A DNA stretch of 64,000 nt from contig NZ_JALBWV010000019.1 in NCBI RefSeq assembly GCF_022678645.1, positions 1-64,000 of the forward strand, in the 5' to 3' direction. Under the pieces are notes generated by a model. It was not told the origin of the DNA and did no database searches. It saw only the letters and a list, made by a program, of their open reading frames with translations. This DNA comes from Saccharopolyspora soli (GTDB lineage Bacteria; Actinomycetota; Actinomycetes; Mycobacteriales; Pseudonocardiaceae). Positions 7,518-17,518 of this stretch are shown piece by piece. Position 1 is the first letter of the stretch. Every line of letters begins with the position of its first letter. The position numbers and the translations under genes are program-made.

Positions 7518-8087
7518 ATGGTGCAGAACCCCGCCAGGCGAACGGCGCTTGTCGACGCGGCCATCGAGGTGCTGGCGCGGGACGGCGCGCGGGGCCTGAC
7601 GTTCCGCGCCGTCGATGCCGAGGCCGCGGTGCCGAAGGGAACGGCGTCGAACTACTTCGCGAACCGGGACGACCTGCTCAACCAGGTCGGCGCCCACATC
7701 CACCAGCGGTTGACCCTCGACCCCGCCCAGCTGGCATCGGCCCAGCTGCCGCCCTCGCGCGAACTGCTCACCGAACTGATGCGGGCGCTGTTCCGGCACA
7801 TCTCGGACGACCGGACCGGCTGGCTCGCACTGCTGGAACTCCGCCTGGAGGCAACCCGGCGGCCGGAACTCCAGGCGGCGCTGACCGAAACCCTGCGCGC
7901 CAACCTGAACACGAACATCGAAGGCCGCCGTGAATCCGGAATCCCCGGCGACGACATGACGACCGTGCTGCTCTACTACGCGATGACCGGCCTCATCCTG
8001 GAACACCTGACGGTGCCCGAAGTCCTGGCGCCATTCGACACCGACGAGCTGATCGCCACCTTCGTGGACCGCTCGCTGGCCACCTGA
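7518..8087 (+). CDS. TetR/AcrR-family transcriptional regulator
   Basis: 189-aa TetR-family repressor. The N-terminal helix-turn-helix (about 8-55) reads RTALVDAAIEVLARDGARG followed by KGTASNYFANRDDLL, the usual recognition-helix pattern. The C-terminal ligand-binding domain is all-helical. ATG 7518 is chosen because GGAGG lies about 5 nt upstream; a GTG 30 nt earlier adds a non-homologous leader. The divergent position relative to the two DHFR-like reductases, plus the iterated repeats between them, suggests that it represses them until a ligand binds. The ligand is unknown. Confidence 0.88.
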   Translation: MVQNPARRTALVDAAIEVLARDGARGLTFRAVDAEAAVPKGTASNYFANRDDLLNQVGAHIHQRLTLDPAQLASAQLPPSRELLTELMRALFRHISDDRTGWLALLELRLEATRRPELQAALTETLRANLNTNIEGRRESGIPGDDMTTVLLYYAMTGLILEHLTVPEVLAPFDTDELIATFVDRSLAT

Positions 8088-8090
8088 CGA

Positions 8091-8609
8091 TCAAGCGATC
8101 AGCAACTGCGACAGCTCGGCTCGTTCGGTGTTGTCCCGCAACATGTTCCTCGCCCGGATGATGTGATCGGTCGCGGCGATCTCGATCTCGAAGGCGTCCA
8201 CCGACTGGCGTGCGTCGAGATGCCGGGTCGACCAGTCGGCCACCTGCGACCAGGAGTACAGGGCCCAGCCGCCGGTGGACGCCGGAGGCGGGAACCCGCC
8301 CGGACCGCGACGCGCGGTTGCCAGCAACCGGACGCTCTCGTAGGTCCGCCCCAGTCGGTCCGCGATGGTGCGCAACGGCACCAGGTCGTCCGTCTGCACT
8401 CCCTCGACGCGGAATCCGGCCTGCTCGGCGTTCTGGATCGCAGTCACGAGCGCATGCGCAAGAGTCGGGGACTCCCTTGTGAAGTCGAGGAGTGCGATGC
8501 CATTGCGGATCTCCACCACGGCGTCATCGCAACCGGCTTCGAACAGTGCATCGTGTCCATCTTCATCAGGGGCTCGATCAAGGATCAAGGTGAACTCGTG
8601 GCTGCTCAT
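8091..8609 (-). CDS. Helix-turn-helix protein, putative antitoxin of a HicA-like pair
   Basis: 172-aa protein. The first ~75 residues resemble a small alpha/beta domain (SSHEFTLILDRAP, then GIALLDFTRESPTLAHALV). A helix-turn-helix follows (about 83-105, LRTIADRLGRTYESVRLLA) and a Trp-containing C-terminal part (LYSWSQVADW). The ATG at 8609 has AGGAG 6 nt upstream. The preceding gene, a small HicA-like protein, overlaps its 5' end by 32 nt, an arrangement typical of toxin-antitoxin operons in which the DNA-binding partner also represses the promoter. The antitoxin role is inferred from architecture and context. Confidence 0.65.
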   Translation of the reverse strand: MSSHEFTLILDRAPDEDGHDALFEAGCDDAVVEIRNGIALLDFTRESPTLAHALVTAIQNAEQAGFRVEGVQTDDLVPLRTIADRLGRTYESVRLLATARRGPGGFPPPASTGGWALYSWSQVADWSTRHLDARQSVDAFEIEIAATDHIIRARNMLRDNTERAELSQLLIA

Positions 8610-8829
8610 GAGCACTCCTGGTGTCGGTCACAAAACTTGTTGATCTTCGCTGCATCGTTTCCGGCACTCTCGGTGTGCGCCAGATGGATATCCGTCCTTT
8701 GCATTGCATGCAGATGATGACGCCCCAGCGGTGCCCCTTATGCCGTTTGTGCACTATGAAGCCGTCCGCCTCGGCGCGTTTGATCGCGTCGGCGATCGGT
8801 TTCTTGGGGTGTCGTCCACTGCTGATCAT
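8578..8829 (-). CDS. Small basic HicA-like protein, putative RNase toxin
   Basis: 83-aa protein opening MISSGRHPKKPIADAIKRAE, followed by DGFIVHKRHKGHRWGVIIC. The layout helix, strand, then a GHRWG strand with a conserved His resembles the double-stranded-RNA-binding-like fold of HicA mRNA interferases. A Cys pair (CMQCKG) lies after it. The start at 8829 is chosen because a TATACT -10 box lies upstream and the longer reading frame would begin before that promoter. It overlaps the helix-turn-helix gene by 32 nt. Toxicity is inferred; the protein could equally be a non-toxic nucleic-acid-binding relative. Confidence 0.58.
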   Translation of the reverse strand: MISSGRHPKKPIADAIKRAEADGFIVHKRHKGHRWGVIICMQCKGRISIWRTPRVPETMQRRSTSFVTDTRSAHEQPRVHLDP

Positions 8830-8850
8830 GAATCCAGCGTGCCGCCGTGC

Positions 8851-8866
8851 GTTGTGAGTATACAAC
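8851..8866 (-). promoter_or_regulatory. Promoter and operator of the HicA-like pair
   Basis: On the minus strand TATACT (8862-8857) is a near-consensus -10 box about 27 nt before the ATG. It is overlapped by the dyad GTTGT (8851-8855)/ACAAC (8862-8866). A repressor bound here would block the promoter, as expected for autoregulated toxin-antitoxin operons. Confidence 0.5.
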
Positions 8867-8886
8867 ACACGATCGTGGGCTGGTGG

Positions 8887-10122
8887 TCAGCGGGCGATCA
8901 GTTCGTTCAGCGGGGTGCTGGGGTCGGCGAGGATCATCGGGTCGACCGTGGTTCCCGAGGTGATCAGGGTTTTGATCTGGTCCGTCACGTCCCAGATGTT
9001 GACGTTCATGCCCGCCAGCACCCGGCCCTCGGACAGCCAGAAGGCGATGAACTCGCGGGCCGCCACGTCGCCCCGGAACACCACCTGGTCATAGCCGCCC
9101 GGCTCGACGTGGCCGAGGTATTCCATGCCCAGGTCGTACTGGTCGGTGAAGAAGTACGGCAGCTCCGCGTACTTGCTGTCCCGCCCCAGCATCGCCGCCG
9201 CCGCCGTGGTCGGTTGGTTGAGCGCGTTCGCCCAGTGCTCGACGCGGATCGGCTTGCCCAGCAGCGGGTGGAACGCGTTGGCCACGTCACCGGCCGCGAC
9301 GATGTTCGGGTCGCCGGTGCGCAGCGACGCGTCGACGAGGACGCCGTTCTCCACCCGCAGCCCGGCCTCCCGCGCGAGTGCGACTTCCGGGTCCACGCCC
9401 ACCGCGATCAGCACCGCTTCGGCCGGGAGCTCGGTGCCGTCCCGCAGCCGGACCGCAGTCGCCTTGCCGTTCGAGGTGACGATCTCGCTGACCCGGCTGC
9501 CGAAGCGGAAGTCGACGCCGTGGTCCCGGTGCAGCGCGGCGAAGACCTCGGCCACTTCCGGGCCCAGCACCCGCAGCAGCGGCAGCTCGGTGGTCTCGAC
9601 GACGGTCACTGCCACGCCCGCTTCGCGCGCGGCCGCGGTGACCTCCAGGCCGATCCAGCCCGCACCGACCACCACGAGCTGCTCGATGTCGGCCAAGGTC
9701 TGCTTGATGCGATCGCAGTCCTCGACGCGGCGCAGGTGCAGCACGCCTTCTGCGTTGATGCCGGGTATCGGTAGCGAACGGGGGCTGGCACCGGTCGCGA
9801 GCAGCAGCTTGTCGAAGTCGAGTCGGCTGTTGTCGGAGAGCTCGACCTGCCGCAGCGCCCGGTCGATCCGCCGCACCGACACCTCCAGCTGCAGATCCAC
9901 GCGGTTGTCCAGGTACCAGGACTCGTCGTGCACGTAGGCGCTGTCGAATTCGGCGTTGCCCATCAGGTAGCCCTTGGACAGCGGCGGTCGTTCGTACGGG
10001 CGATGCGGTTCGTCCCCGAGAAGCGCGATTCGCCCGTCGAACCCCAGATCGCGCAACGCCTGCGCGCCCTTGGCACCGGCCATCCCGGCGCCGACGATCA
10101 CGAAGGTCTCCGAATCACCCAC
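8887..10122 (-). CDS. FAD-dependent NAD(P)H:ferredoxin oxidoreductase
   Basis: 411-aa flavoprotein of the ferredoxin/rhodocoxin/putidaredoxin reductase class. The FAD-binding GxGxxG is VIVGAGMAGAKG (about 8-19) and a second Rossmann motif for NAD(P)H is VVVGAGWIGLE (about 149-159). ATGASPR and the FAD-contacting AAGDVAN (about 275) are in the usual places, and a C-terminal reductase domain follows. Such enzymes pass electrons from NAD(P)H to a ferredoxin serving a P450 or oxygenase; no such partner lies next to it. The start is GTG. The convergent small genes downstream are unrelated. Confidence 0.9.
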   Translation of the reverse strand: MGDSETFVIVGAGMAGAKGAQALRDLGFDGRIALLGDEPHRPYERPPLSKGYLMGNAEFDSAYVHDESWYLDNRVDLQLEVSVRRIDRALRQVELSDNSRLDFDKLLLATGASPRSLPIPGINAEGVLHLRRVEDCDRIKQTLADIEQLVVVGAGWIGLEVTAAAREAGVAVTVVETTELPLLRVLGPEVAEVFAALHRDHGVDFRFGSRVSEIVTSNGKATAVRLRDGTELPAEAVLIAVGVDPEVALAREAGLRVENGVLVDASLRTGDPNIVAAGDVANAFHPLLGKPIRVEHWANALNQPTTAAAAMLGRDSKYAELPYFFTDQYDLGMEYLGHVEPGGYDQVVFRGDVAAREFIAFWLSEGRVLAGMNVNIWDVTDQIKTLITSGTTVDPMILADPSTPLNELIAR

Positions 10123-10199
10123 GACCCCGCCTCACTCCCGGCGACAACCCCATTGCCCAGAGCGTCCTGCCCGCTACCGGCCCCGGCAAATCGGACGAG

Positions 10200-10249
10200 G
10201 TGAAGGGCACCATCGACCGACGACTTAGCCGGTCGAAGGTGCCCTTCAC
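10200..10249 (-). terminator. Long hairpin (GTGAAGGGCACC family) after the subtilase gene
   Basis: GTGAAGGGCACC (10200-10211) pairs perfectly with GGTGCCCTTCAC (10238-10249), and after one mismatch CGACC pairs with GGTCG (10214-10218/10231-10235). It lies 23 nt past the protease stop and before the reductase start, so it probably separates these two co-directional genes. Confidence 0.6.
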
Positions 10250-10272
10250 TACACCACTCGTACGGGTGGTGA

Positions 10273-11766
10273 TCAGCGCACTGCGTCGAGGGCGTCGATC
10301 AGACCCGCTCCGTAGAAACCCGCACCGCGGGGGCCGCCCGCGCAGACCGCGTCCGGCTTGCCGTCGCCGTCCGGGTCGTAGTTCTCGGGGCAGGCCAGCG
10401 CGTCGGCCTGGTTGGTCAGCGCACCTATCACCTGCTGGGCACTCCACTCCGGGTGCGTGCTGCGCAGCAGCGCGACCACACCGGCCGCGTGCGGCCCGGC
10501 CATCGAGGTGCCCTGCATCCAACCCCAGCCGCCACCGGGCACCGAGGAAAGCACCCGGCCGTTCTGCGACGGCGTCGGCGGGATCTGCCGGGCGTCGCCA
10601 CCCGGTGCGGTGACCGTGATGGACCCCAACCCGTAGTTGGAGTAGTACGACTTCACCGCCTGCACACCGACCGCGGAAACCGAGACCACCCCGGGCAGTT
10701 CACCAGGCAGGATGTGGCAATCGTGGCCGGTCTGCCGGTCCTGGAGCGGGCCGCCGTTGTTCGGGCTGTTGGTGTCGCGGATCGGCTTGGACAGGTCCCA
10801 GTTGCTGTTGCCCGCCGACACCACCGTGGCGACGTCCTTGCCCTCCGCGTACGAGACGGCGCGGCGCACCGCCTCGGCACCGGCCTTCTGGTCCGGGTCG
10901 CTGTCGCACCACAGGTACCAGGGGTCGACGAAGTACGAGTTGTTGGTGACGTCGAACCCGTGCTCAGCGGCCCAGATGAAGCCGCAGACCGCGTACTCGG
11001 GGTAGATGAAGCCGTTGTCGTCGATCACCCGCACCGACGCCAGCGTGACGTTCGGGGCGACTCCGGCGACCCCGACGCCGTTGCGCGCAGCGGCGATGGT
11101 GCCCGCGACGTGGGTGCCGTGGTCCTGCGTCGGGTCCTGCGGCTGCCAGGCTTCCTGCCGGGTGTCCGGCACGCCCTCGTTCACGCAGCTCACCGACTTG
11201 GACACGTCGAGGTTCGGCTTGAGGTCCGGGTGCGTCGGGTCGATGCCGTAGTCCAGCACGCCGACCGTGATGTCCTTGCTGCCCTGGGAGATCGCGCTGG
11301 CCTGGTCGGCCTTGATCTGCGCCAGGTCCCACTGGTCGGGCTCCAGCGGTTCCTGACCGGGCTTGGCCGCCAGCGCGGCGGCGCCCTCGAACTTTCCTTC
11401 CAACGCCTCCAGCCGCTGCGATTGCGCGGGCGGCAACTGCTCGGCGAGGTTGCGGCTGGCACCGGCCTGCTCCACGGCGGGTTGGGTGCGCACCGCGGCG
11501 GCGAATCCGGGGTCGGTCGAGGTCGCGACGACCACCCCGATCTGCGGCCAGCTCTGCACCACGGTTCCGCCGACGCCGCGCACCGACTCCTCGGTCTGCC
11601 GCAGACCGTCCCCGGTCGGGCCGAGCACGACGAAGTGCGCCGGTGCGGCGGTGGCCGCGGGCGCGGGTTCGGCCGCGCTCACGACGCTGGCGGGTACCAG
11701 CAGCGCCAACGCGAGCGCGGAGCCAGCGATGCGCACCGCGCGGCCGCTTGTTCTAGTGCCTGACAC
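10273..11766 (-). CDS. Secreted subtilisin-like serine protease (peptidase S8)
   Basis: 497-aa extracellular protease. An N-terminal signal peptide (about 1-32, ending VSAAEPAPA) leads into a pro-region of about 120 residues. The S8 catalytic triad is complete: D172 in GVLDYGIDPTHPD, H216 in DHGTHVAGT and S421 in GTSMAGPHAAG, with the oxyanion Asn320 in VSAGN. Several Cys residues suggest disulfides. The C-terminus contains DPDGDGKPDAV, a calcium-binding-like Asp-rich loop. The GTG start has GGAGGG about 5 nt upstream. A hairpin follows the gene, and a repeated ~168-nt element lies in its upstream region. Confidence 0.94.
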   Translation of the reverse strand: MSGTRTSGRAVRIAGSALALALLVPASVVSAAEPAPAATAAPAHFVVLGPTGDGLRQTEESVRGVGGTVVQSWPQIGVVVATSTDPGFAAAVRTQPAVEQAGASRNLAEQLPPAQSQRLEALEGKFEGAAALAAKPGQEPLEPDQWDLAQIKADQASAISQGSKDITVGVLDYGIDPTHPDLKPNLDVSKSVSCVNEGVPDTRQEAWQPQDPTQDHGTHVAGTIAAARNGVGVAGVAPNVTLASVRVIDDNGFIYPEYAVCGFIWAAEHGFDVTNNSYFVDPWYLWCDSDPDQKAGAEAVRRAVSYAEGKDVATVVSAGNSNWDLSKPIRDTNSPNNGGPLQDRQTGHDCHILPGELPGVVSVSAVGVQAVKSYYSNYGLGSITVTAPGGDARQIPPTPSQNGRVLSSVPGGGWGWMQGTSMAGPHAAGVVALLRSTHPEWSAQQVIGALTNQADALACPENYDPDGDGKPDAVCAGGPRGAGFYGAGLIDALDAVR

Positions 11767-11898
11767 GTGTCCCTCCTATGGAGACAAAGTGCAAATCACC
11801 CAGTGGTAGTCGTCGGATTTTGCGCCTGAACCGGTGATCGCGGGTAGGCCGAAACGGAGTAATCGCGGATTGGATGTGACTGCGGGTGGCGGTCGGGC

Positions 11899-12067
11899 AA
11901 GCGGCGTGAGCCGCTTTCAACCACTCTCGCAGCTTGCGCCGCTGCGGGTTCTCAGAGGTTTTCTCGCGAGGACAGCCCCGACGTGGTGTATTTGGACATG
12001 CATGATGTCGGGGATCCCGGAGTCGAGAAGACCTCTGAGGTTGCGCTACCGGCATCGCCACGCAAAC
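11899..12067 (-). repeat. Interspersed ~168-nt element ending in a hairpin, copy A
   Basis: Read on the minus strand this stretch matches 32369-32533 over its whole length, with shared blocks such as CTCGACTCCGGGATC, ACACCACGTCG and TCTGAGAACCCGC. Both copies end with a 7-bp hairpin, AAGCGGC/GCCGCTT (here 11899-11905/11910-11916). It occupies most of the 391-nt gap between the protease and fbiC. The remaining bases show only the fbiC promoter. It could be a structured RNA, a miniature mobile element or a decayed small ORF (peptide PNTPRRGCPxExTSENPxR conserved in one frame). Confidence 0.7.
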
Positions 12068-12145
12068 CAATCCATGCACTGTAAGAGGTCGGGAATGAGG
12101 TGCGCGGCACGTTGATGGTGGGTGGGCAGGGCGGCGTTGGCGACT

Positions 12146-12151
12146 TAGAGT
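12146..12151 (+). promoter_or_regulatory. -10 element of leaderless fbiC promoter
   Basis: TAGAGT ends 6 nt before the GTG at 12158, with no ribosome-binding site between, so fbiC mRNA is probably leaderless. Confidence 0.55.
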
Positions 12152-12157
12152 CGGTGG

Positions 12158-14743
12158 GTGTCGGTTGCAGATCTGGAACTCGTCCCGCCGGAGCCCACCC
12201 CGAGCGCGTCAGCGATGCGCCGAGCGTTGCGCCGCGCCACCGATGGTGTGTCCCTGGATGCCACCGAGGCTGCGGTCCTGTTGCACGCTCGCGGCGATGA
12301 CCTGGAAGAATTGTTAGCGGCGGCTGGTCGCGCCCGTGACGCGCACCTGATCGCGGAGGGCCACGAAGGAGTGGTCACCTACAGCCGCAACGTGTTCATC
12401 CCGCTGACCCGGCTGTGCCGGGATCGCTGCCACTACTGCACTTTCGCGACCGTTCCGCACCGGGTGGAATCGGCGTACCTGGAACGCGACGAGGTGCTGG
12501 AGATCGCCCGGCAGGGTGCCGCCAACGGGTGCAAGGAAGCCCTGTTCACGTTGGGCGACCGACCGGAAGAACGCTGGCCCGCGGCTCGGGAGTGGTTGGA
12601 GGCACGCGGATATTCCTCCACAGTGGACTACGTGCGGTCCTGTGCGATCGCGGTCCTGGAGGAAACCGGGCTGTTGCCGCACCTCAACCCCGGTGTGCTC
12701 AGCTGGTCGGAGCTGACCAGGCTCAAACCGGTCGCGGTGAGCATGGGCATGATGCTGGAGACCACCGCCGAGCGGCTGTGGCGCGAGAAGAGCGGACCGC
12801 ACTACGGCAGCCCGGACAAGCAGCCCGCCGTGCGGTTGCGGGTGCTGACCGACGCCGGTCGCGTCGCGGTGCCGTTCACCAGCGGAATCCTGATCGGAAT
12901 CGGGGAAACCCGCACCGAGCGCGCCGAATCGCTGCTCGCGCTGCGCGGCATCGCCCGGCAGTACGGGCACATCCAGGAAATCATCGTGCAGAACTTCCGG
13001 GCCAAACCGGACACCGCGATGCGCGCCATGCCCGACGCGGACCTGCACGACCTGGCCGCCACGATCGCCGTGGCGCGCCTGCTGATGCCTTCCGGGGTGA
13101 GCGTGCAGGCTCCGCCGAACCTCATCGGCGACGAGCAGTTGCTGATGCTGCGCGCCGGAATCGACGACTGGGGCGGCGTTTCGCCGGTGACTCCGGACCA
13201 CGTCAACCCGGAAAAGCCCTGGCCACAGCTCGACGAGCTCGTCGCGAAAACCCGCGAAGGCGGGTTCGACCTGCGTGAACGCTTGACCGCATACCCGCGC
13301 TACGTGCGCACGGGGTTGGCCGGGGACAGCACGCAGTGGCTCGACCTGCGGGTGGCCTCGCACGTCGCTGGGCTGTCCGGTTCGGACGGGATGGCCCGCG
13401 CGGACGCCGAGGTCGTCGGCCGTGAATGGCAGGAACCGGACGGGGGTTTCGAGTCCATTGGTCGCACTGACCTGCACCGCAGCATCGACACCACCGGGCG
13501 CACGGAAGACCGTCGTGGCGATTTCGACACCGTCTACGGCGACTGGGACGAGCTGCGCAACCAACTGCCCGCCGACGCCGCCCCGCACCGACTGGACACC
13601 GATGTGCGCGACGGTCTGCGGACCGCCGAAACCGACCCGGCCGCACTGCTCGACGAAACCAACACCGCAGCCGCGATGGCCTTGCTGACCTGCGACGGAG
13701 CCGCCCTGGACGAGCTCGCTGGGATCGCCGACGCGCTGCGCCGGGAAGTCGTGGGCGACGACATCACCTACGTGGTGAACCGAAACATCAACTTCTCCAA
13801 CATCTGCTACGTCGGGTGCCGCTTCTGCGCCTTCGCGCAGCGCGAACGCGATGCGGACGCCTACCGGCTCTCGCCGGAGGACGTCGCCGATCGCGCCGAC
13901 GAGGCGTGGCGGGCCGGGGCAACCGAGGTGTGCATGCAGGGCGGCATCGATCCGCGCCTGCCGGTGTCCGGCTACGCCGACCTGGTGCGCGCGATCAAGC
14001 AGCGGGTGCCCGAGATGCACGTCCACGCGTTCAGCCCGATGGAGATCGTCAGCGCCGCCGCGAAGGCCGGGGCGTCCATCGCCGACTGGCTCGCGGAGCT
14101 CAAAGAAGCCGGTCTGGACAGCATTCCCGGCACCGCGGCGGAGATCCTCGACGACGAGGTGCGCTGGGTGCTGACCAAGGGCAAGCTGCCCGCCGCCGAA
14201 TGGATCGAGGTCATCAGCACTGCGCACCGCCTGGGCATCCCGTCCTCGTCGACGATGATGTACGGCCACGTCGACACCCCGGAGCACTGGCTGGGCCACT
14301 TGCGGACCCTGGCGAGCGTCCAGGACACCGCGGCCGAGCACGGCAACGCCGGATTCACCGAGTTCGTCCCGCTGCCGTTCGTGCACCGCAACGCGCCGAT
14401 CTACCTCGCCGGGCTCGCGCGTCCCGGGCCGAGCCGCCGGGACAACCGCGCGGTGCACGCGATGGCGCGGATCCTGCTGCACGGCCGCATCGACAACGTG
14501 CAGTGCTCCTGGGTGAAGCTCGGCGACGACGGCACTTCCGAGGTTCTCAACGGCGGTGCCAACGACGTCGGCGGAACGCTGATGGAGGAGACCATCAGCC
14601 GGATGGCCGGATCCGAGCACGGCTCGGCTCGCTCCGTTGAGGAACTGCACGAGTTGGCCGGTCGGGCGGGCCGTCCGGCGCGGCAGCGCAGTACCACTTA
14701 CGGGCGGGTTGGTCGGGTGCAGCTCGGGATCAGCCAAGCCTAA
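12158..14743 (+). CDS. fbiC: Bifunctional FO synthase (CofG-CofH fusion)
   Basis: 861-aa enzyme making 7,8-didemethyl-8-hydroxy-5-deazariboflavin (FO), the chromophore of coenzyme F420, from tyrosine and the flavin precursor 5-amino-6-ribitylaminouracil. It has two radical-SAM modules. The N-terminal CofG part has cluster-binding C87, C91 and C94 (CRDRCHYC) and the C-terminal CofH part has C550, C554 and C557 (CYVGCRFC). The length matches the actinobacterial fusion. The GTG start fits the leaderless -10 box directly upstream. A rare TTA leucine codon occurs at residue 53. It is a cytosolic housekeeping gene, apparently monocistronic. Confidence 0.97.
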   Translation: MSVADLELVPPEPTPSASAMRRALRRATDGVSLDATEAAVLLHARGDDLEELLAAAGRARDAHLIAEGHEGVVTYSRNVFIPLTRLCRDRCHYCTFATVPHRVESAYLERDEVLEIARQGAANGCKEALFTLGDRPEERWPAAREWLEARGYSSTVDYVRSCAIAVLEETGLLPHLNPGVLSWSELTRLKPVAVSMGMMLETTAERLWREKSGPHYGSPDKQPAVRLRVLTDAGRVAVPFTSGILIGIGETRTERAESLLALRGIARQYGHIQEIIVQNFRAKPDTAMRAMPDADLHDLAATIAVARLLMPSGVSVQAPPNLIGDEQLLMLRAGIDDWGGVSPVTPDHVNPEKPWPQLDELVAKTREGGFDLRERLTAYPRYVRTGLAGDSTQWLDLRVASHVAGLSGSDGMARADAEVVGREWQEPDGGFESIGRTDLHRSIDTTGRTEDRRGDFDTVYGDWDELRNQLPADAAPHRLDTDVRDGLRTAETDPAALLDETNTAAAMALLTCDGAALDELAGIADALRREVVGDDITYVVNRNINFSNICYVGCRFCAFAQRERDADAYRLSPEDVADRADEAWRAGATEVCMQGGIDPRLPVSGYADLVRAIKQRVPEMHVHAFSPMEIVSAAAKAGASIADWLAELKEAGLDSIPGTAAEILDDEVRWVLTKGKLPAAEWIEVISTAHRLGIPSSSTMMYGHVDTPEHWLGHLRTLASVQDTAAEHGNAGFTEFVPLPFVHRNAPIYLAGLARPGPSRRDNRAVHAMARILLHGRIDNVQCSWVKLGDDGTSEVLNGGANDVGGTLMEETISRMAGSEHGSARSVEELHELAGRAGRPARQRSTTYGRVGRVQLGISQA

Positions 14744-14999
14744 CCCGGTCGAGCGTGTCCGAAATCACTTGAATTTTTTGCACACGACCGGGTGTTGCCG
14801 GTTCCGGGGCGCTGGCCTGCGCGATCAGTTCACCGCGGGACCCGCTGAAAACCGTTGTGGGACGGAAAATATGATCATTTAGTCGTGGCCGGTTTACGCA
14901 AAGCGACCACGTCTGTAACGGGTGGTCGGTACGGTCCGTCACCGGACTCAAACGAGTAGGTGGCCCGAAAGGGTCAACTGTCGTAGGGAGGCAACGCTC

Positions 15000-15245
15000 G
15001 TGCGTAGCCGAATATCTCGCGTGGTCACGCGAGTTTCCGCGTTGGGCGCCGTGGTCACCGCAGTGCTCTTGGCGACCGCGAGCGGCGCCAGCGCCGCCGG
15101 GTCGGCCATCCTCGCGGAGCCCGGCCCGCTGGACAGGCTCAGCGCGCCGGTCGGTCTCACCGCGGTCGGACTCGGGTTGGTCGGGATGCTCGCGGGCGTG
15201 TTCCGGAAGAAGAAAGTGCAGCCGGAGAACCAGCGCAAGAGCTGA
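15000..15245 (+). CDS. Small secreted or membrane protein with C-terminal transmembrane helix
   Basis: 81-aa protein of unknown function. A basic N-terminus and hydrophobic stretch (about 12-32, VSALGAVVTAVLLATASGASAA) look like a signal peptide. A short exposed loop follows, then a second hydrophobic helix (about 48-68) and a positively charged tail (RKKKVQPENQRKS). It would end up as a small membrane-anchored protein with its tail in the cytoplasm. GTG 15000 is chosen because GGGAGG lies about 9 nt upstream; the longer frame has no signal-like start. The 256 nt upstream hold no gene. Confidence 0.7.
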   Translation: MRSRISRVVTRVSALGAVVTAVLLATASGASAAGSAILAEPGPLDRLSAPVGLTAVGLGLVGMLAGVFRKKKVQPENQRKS

Positions 15246-16352
<1,107 letters not shown>

Positions 16353-16414
16353 GCTGATCAACTGCGGGTAGCCTGCCACCGTTCGGCGGATGCCGTTCCG
16401 GCGGGAGGTGCATC

Positions 16415-17437
16415 GTGGCAGGTCAGAAGCAGGATGCGAAGCCGAGCCGAATGGCCCTGCTGCGCCGCCGGTACGAATGGCTGGACCGGCTCATCCGCGC
16501 GTTCGAGCGATACCAGAGCCGGTACGGCGACTACTACGCCGCCGCGATCACGTACTTCAGCGTGCTCGCGATGGTGCCGCTGCTGATGATCGCCTTCGCG
16601 GCGGCCGGGTTCGTGCTGCGCGGCGACCCGGCGCTGTTGGACCAGTTGCGGACCTCGATCACCTCGGCGGTGCCGAGCCCGGCGATGAGCGACATGCTCA
16701 ACCGGGTCGTCGACCAGGCGATCGGCCAGGCCGGGGCGGTCGGGGTGATCGGTCTGCTCGCGGCCCTGTACTCCGGGCTCGGCTGGATGACGAACCTGCG
16801 GGAAGCGCTGACCGCGCAGTGGACGCAGGAGGCCGCCAAGCAGTCGATGGTCCGGCGGATGGCCTCCGACCTGGTGTCGCTGATCGGGCTCGGGGTGGCG
16901 CTGGCGGTCTCGTTCGGCATCAGCGCCATCGGCGGCGGGGTCGGGCAGCGGCTGTTCGAACTGATCGGGATCGAGCACACGCCAGCGGCGGGGTTCGTGC
17001 TGCGGGCGCTGTCGATCGTGCTGTCGCTGACGGCGAGCTGGCTGGTGTTCCTGTGGGTGCTGGCGCGCTTGCCGCGCAAACCCGTGACGCTGCGCAGCGC
17101 GGTGTGGGGCGCGTTGTTCGCCGCGATCGGGTTCGAGGTGCTCAAGCAGGTCGCGGTGATCTACCTGAATTCCGTCACCAGTTCGCCAGCCGGTGTGGCG
17201 TTCGGCCCGATCCTCGGCCTGCTGGTGTTCGCGAACCTGACCTCGCGGTTCATCCTGTTCGTCACCGCGTGGACCGCGTCGGCGCGGGAGAACCTGGAGC
17301 TGGCGGTGCCGCCACCGCCCGGCCCGGCGATCATCCGCCCGGTCATCGAGGTGCGGAACCGGATCGGGGTGCGCACCTCGGCGGGCCTGGTCGGCCTCGG
17401 TGCGGTCGCGGGCTGGGCCTGGCGCCGCAAGCGCTGA
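16415..17437 (+). CDS. YihY/BrkB-family inner membrane protein (UPF0761)
   Basis: 340-aa integral membrane protein of the YihY/virulence factor BrkB family. About six hydrophobic helices are visible, starting with AAITYFSVLAMVPLLMIAFAAAGF (about 43-66), with the family stretch LYSGLGWMTNLREAL in mid-protein and ANLTSRFILFVTAW near the end. The family name ribonuclease BN is historical and not supported; the function is unknown. The GTG start has GGGAGG upstream. About 1.5 kb downstream a partial duplicate of its 3' end (18922-19106) is found, separated by a MarR/hydrolase cassette. Confidence 0.9.
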   Translation: MAGQKQDAKPSRMALLRRRYEWLDRLIRAFERYQSRYGDYYAAAITYFSVLAMVPLLMIAFAAAGFVLRGDPALLDQLRTSITSAVPSPAMSDMLNRVVDQAIGQAGAVGVIGLLAALYSGLGWMTNLREALTAQWTQEAAKQSMVRRMASDLVSLIGLGVALAVSFGISAIGGGVGQRLFELIGIEHTPAAGFVLRALSIVLSLTASWLVFLWVLARLPRKPVTLRSAVWGALFAAIGFEVLKQVAVIYLNSVTSSPAGVAFGPILGLLVFANLTSRFILFVTAWTASARENLELAVPPPPGPAIIRPVIEVRNRIGVRTSAGLVGLGAVAGWAWRRKR

Positions 17438-17518
17438 CCGCCGTTCGCGCGGCCCGAGACCTGCGGTCGGTGTTCAGGGGAAACCGCCGAGCGAGCGGGC
17501 CGGGAGCGGAGCGTCTCG

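Noticed and set aside
12314..14737. 807-aa open frame antisense to fbiC
   Set aside because: It is the mirror frame of a GC-rich gene, full of His, Arg, Gly and Val in shadow-like composition, and has no domain or start signal. fbiC on the other strand carries all conserved motifs.
14744..14999. Possible riboswitch upstream of the 81-aa membrane protein gene
   Set aside because: Only a weak CGTGG/CCACG pairing is seen, and the sequence does not fit a c-di-AMP or other riboswitch core that I know.
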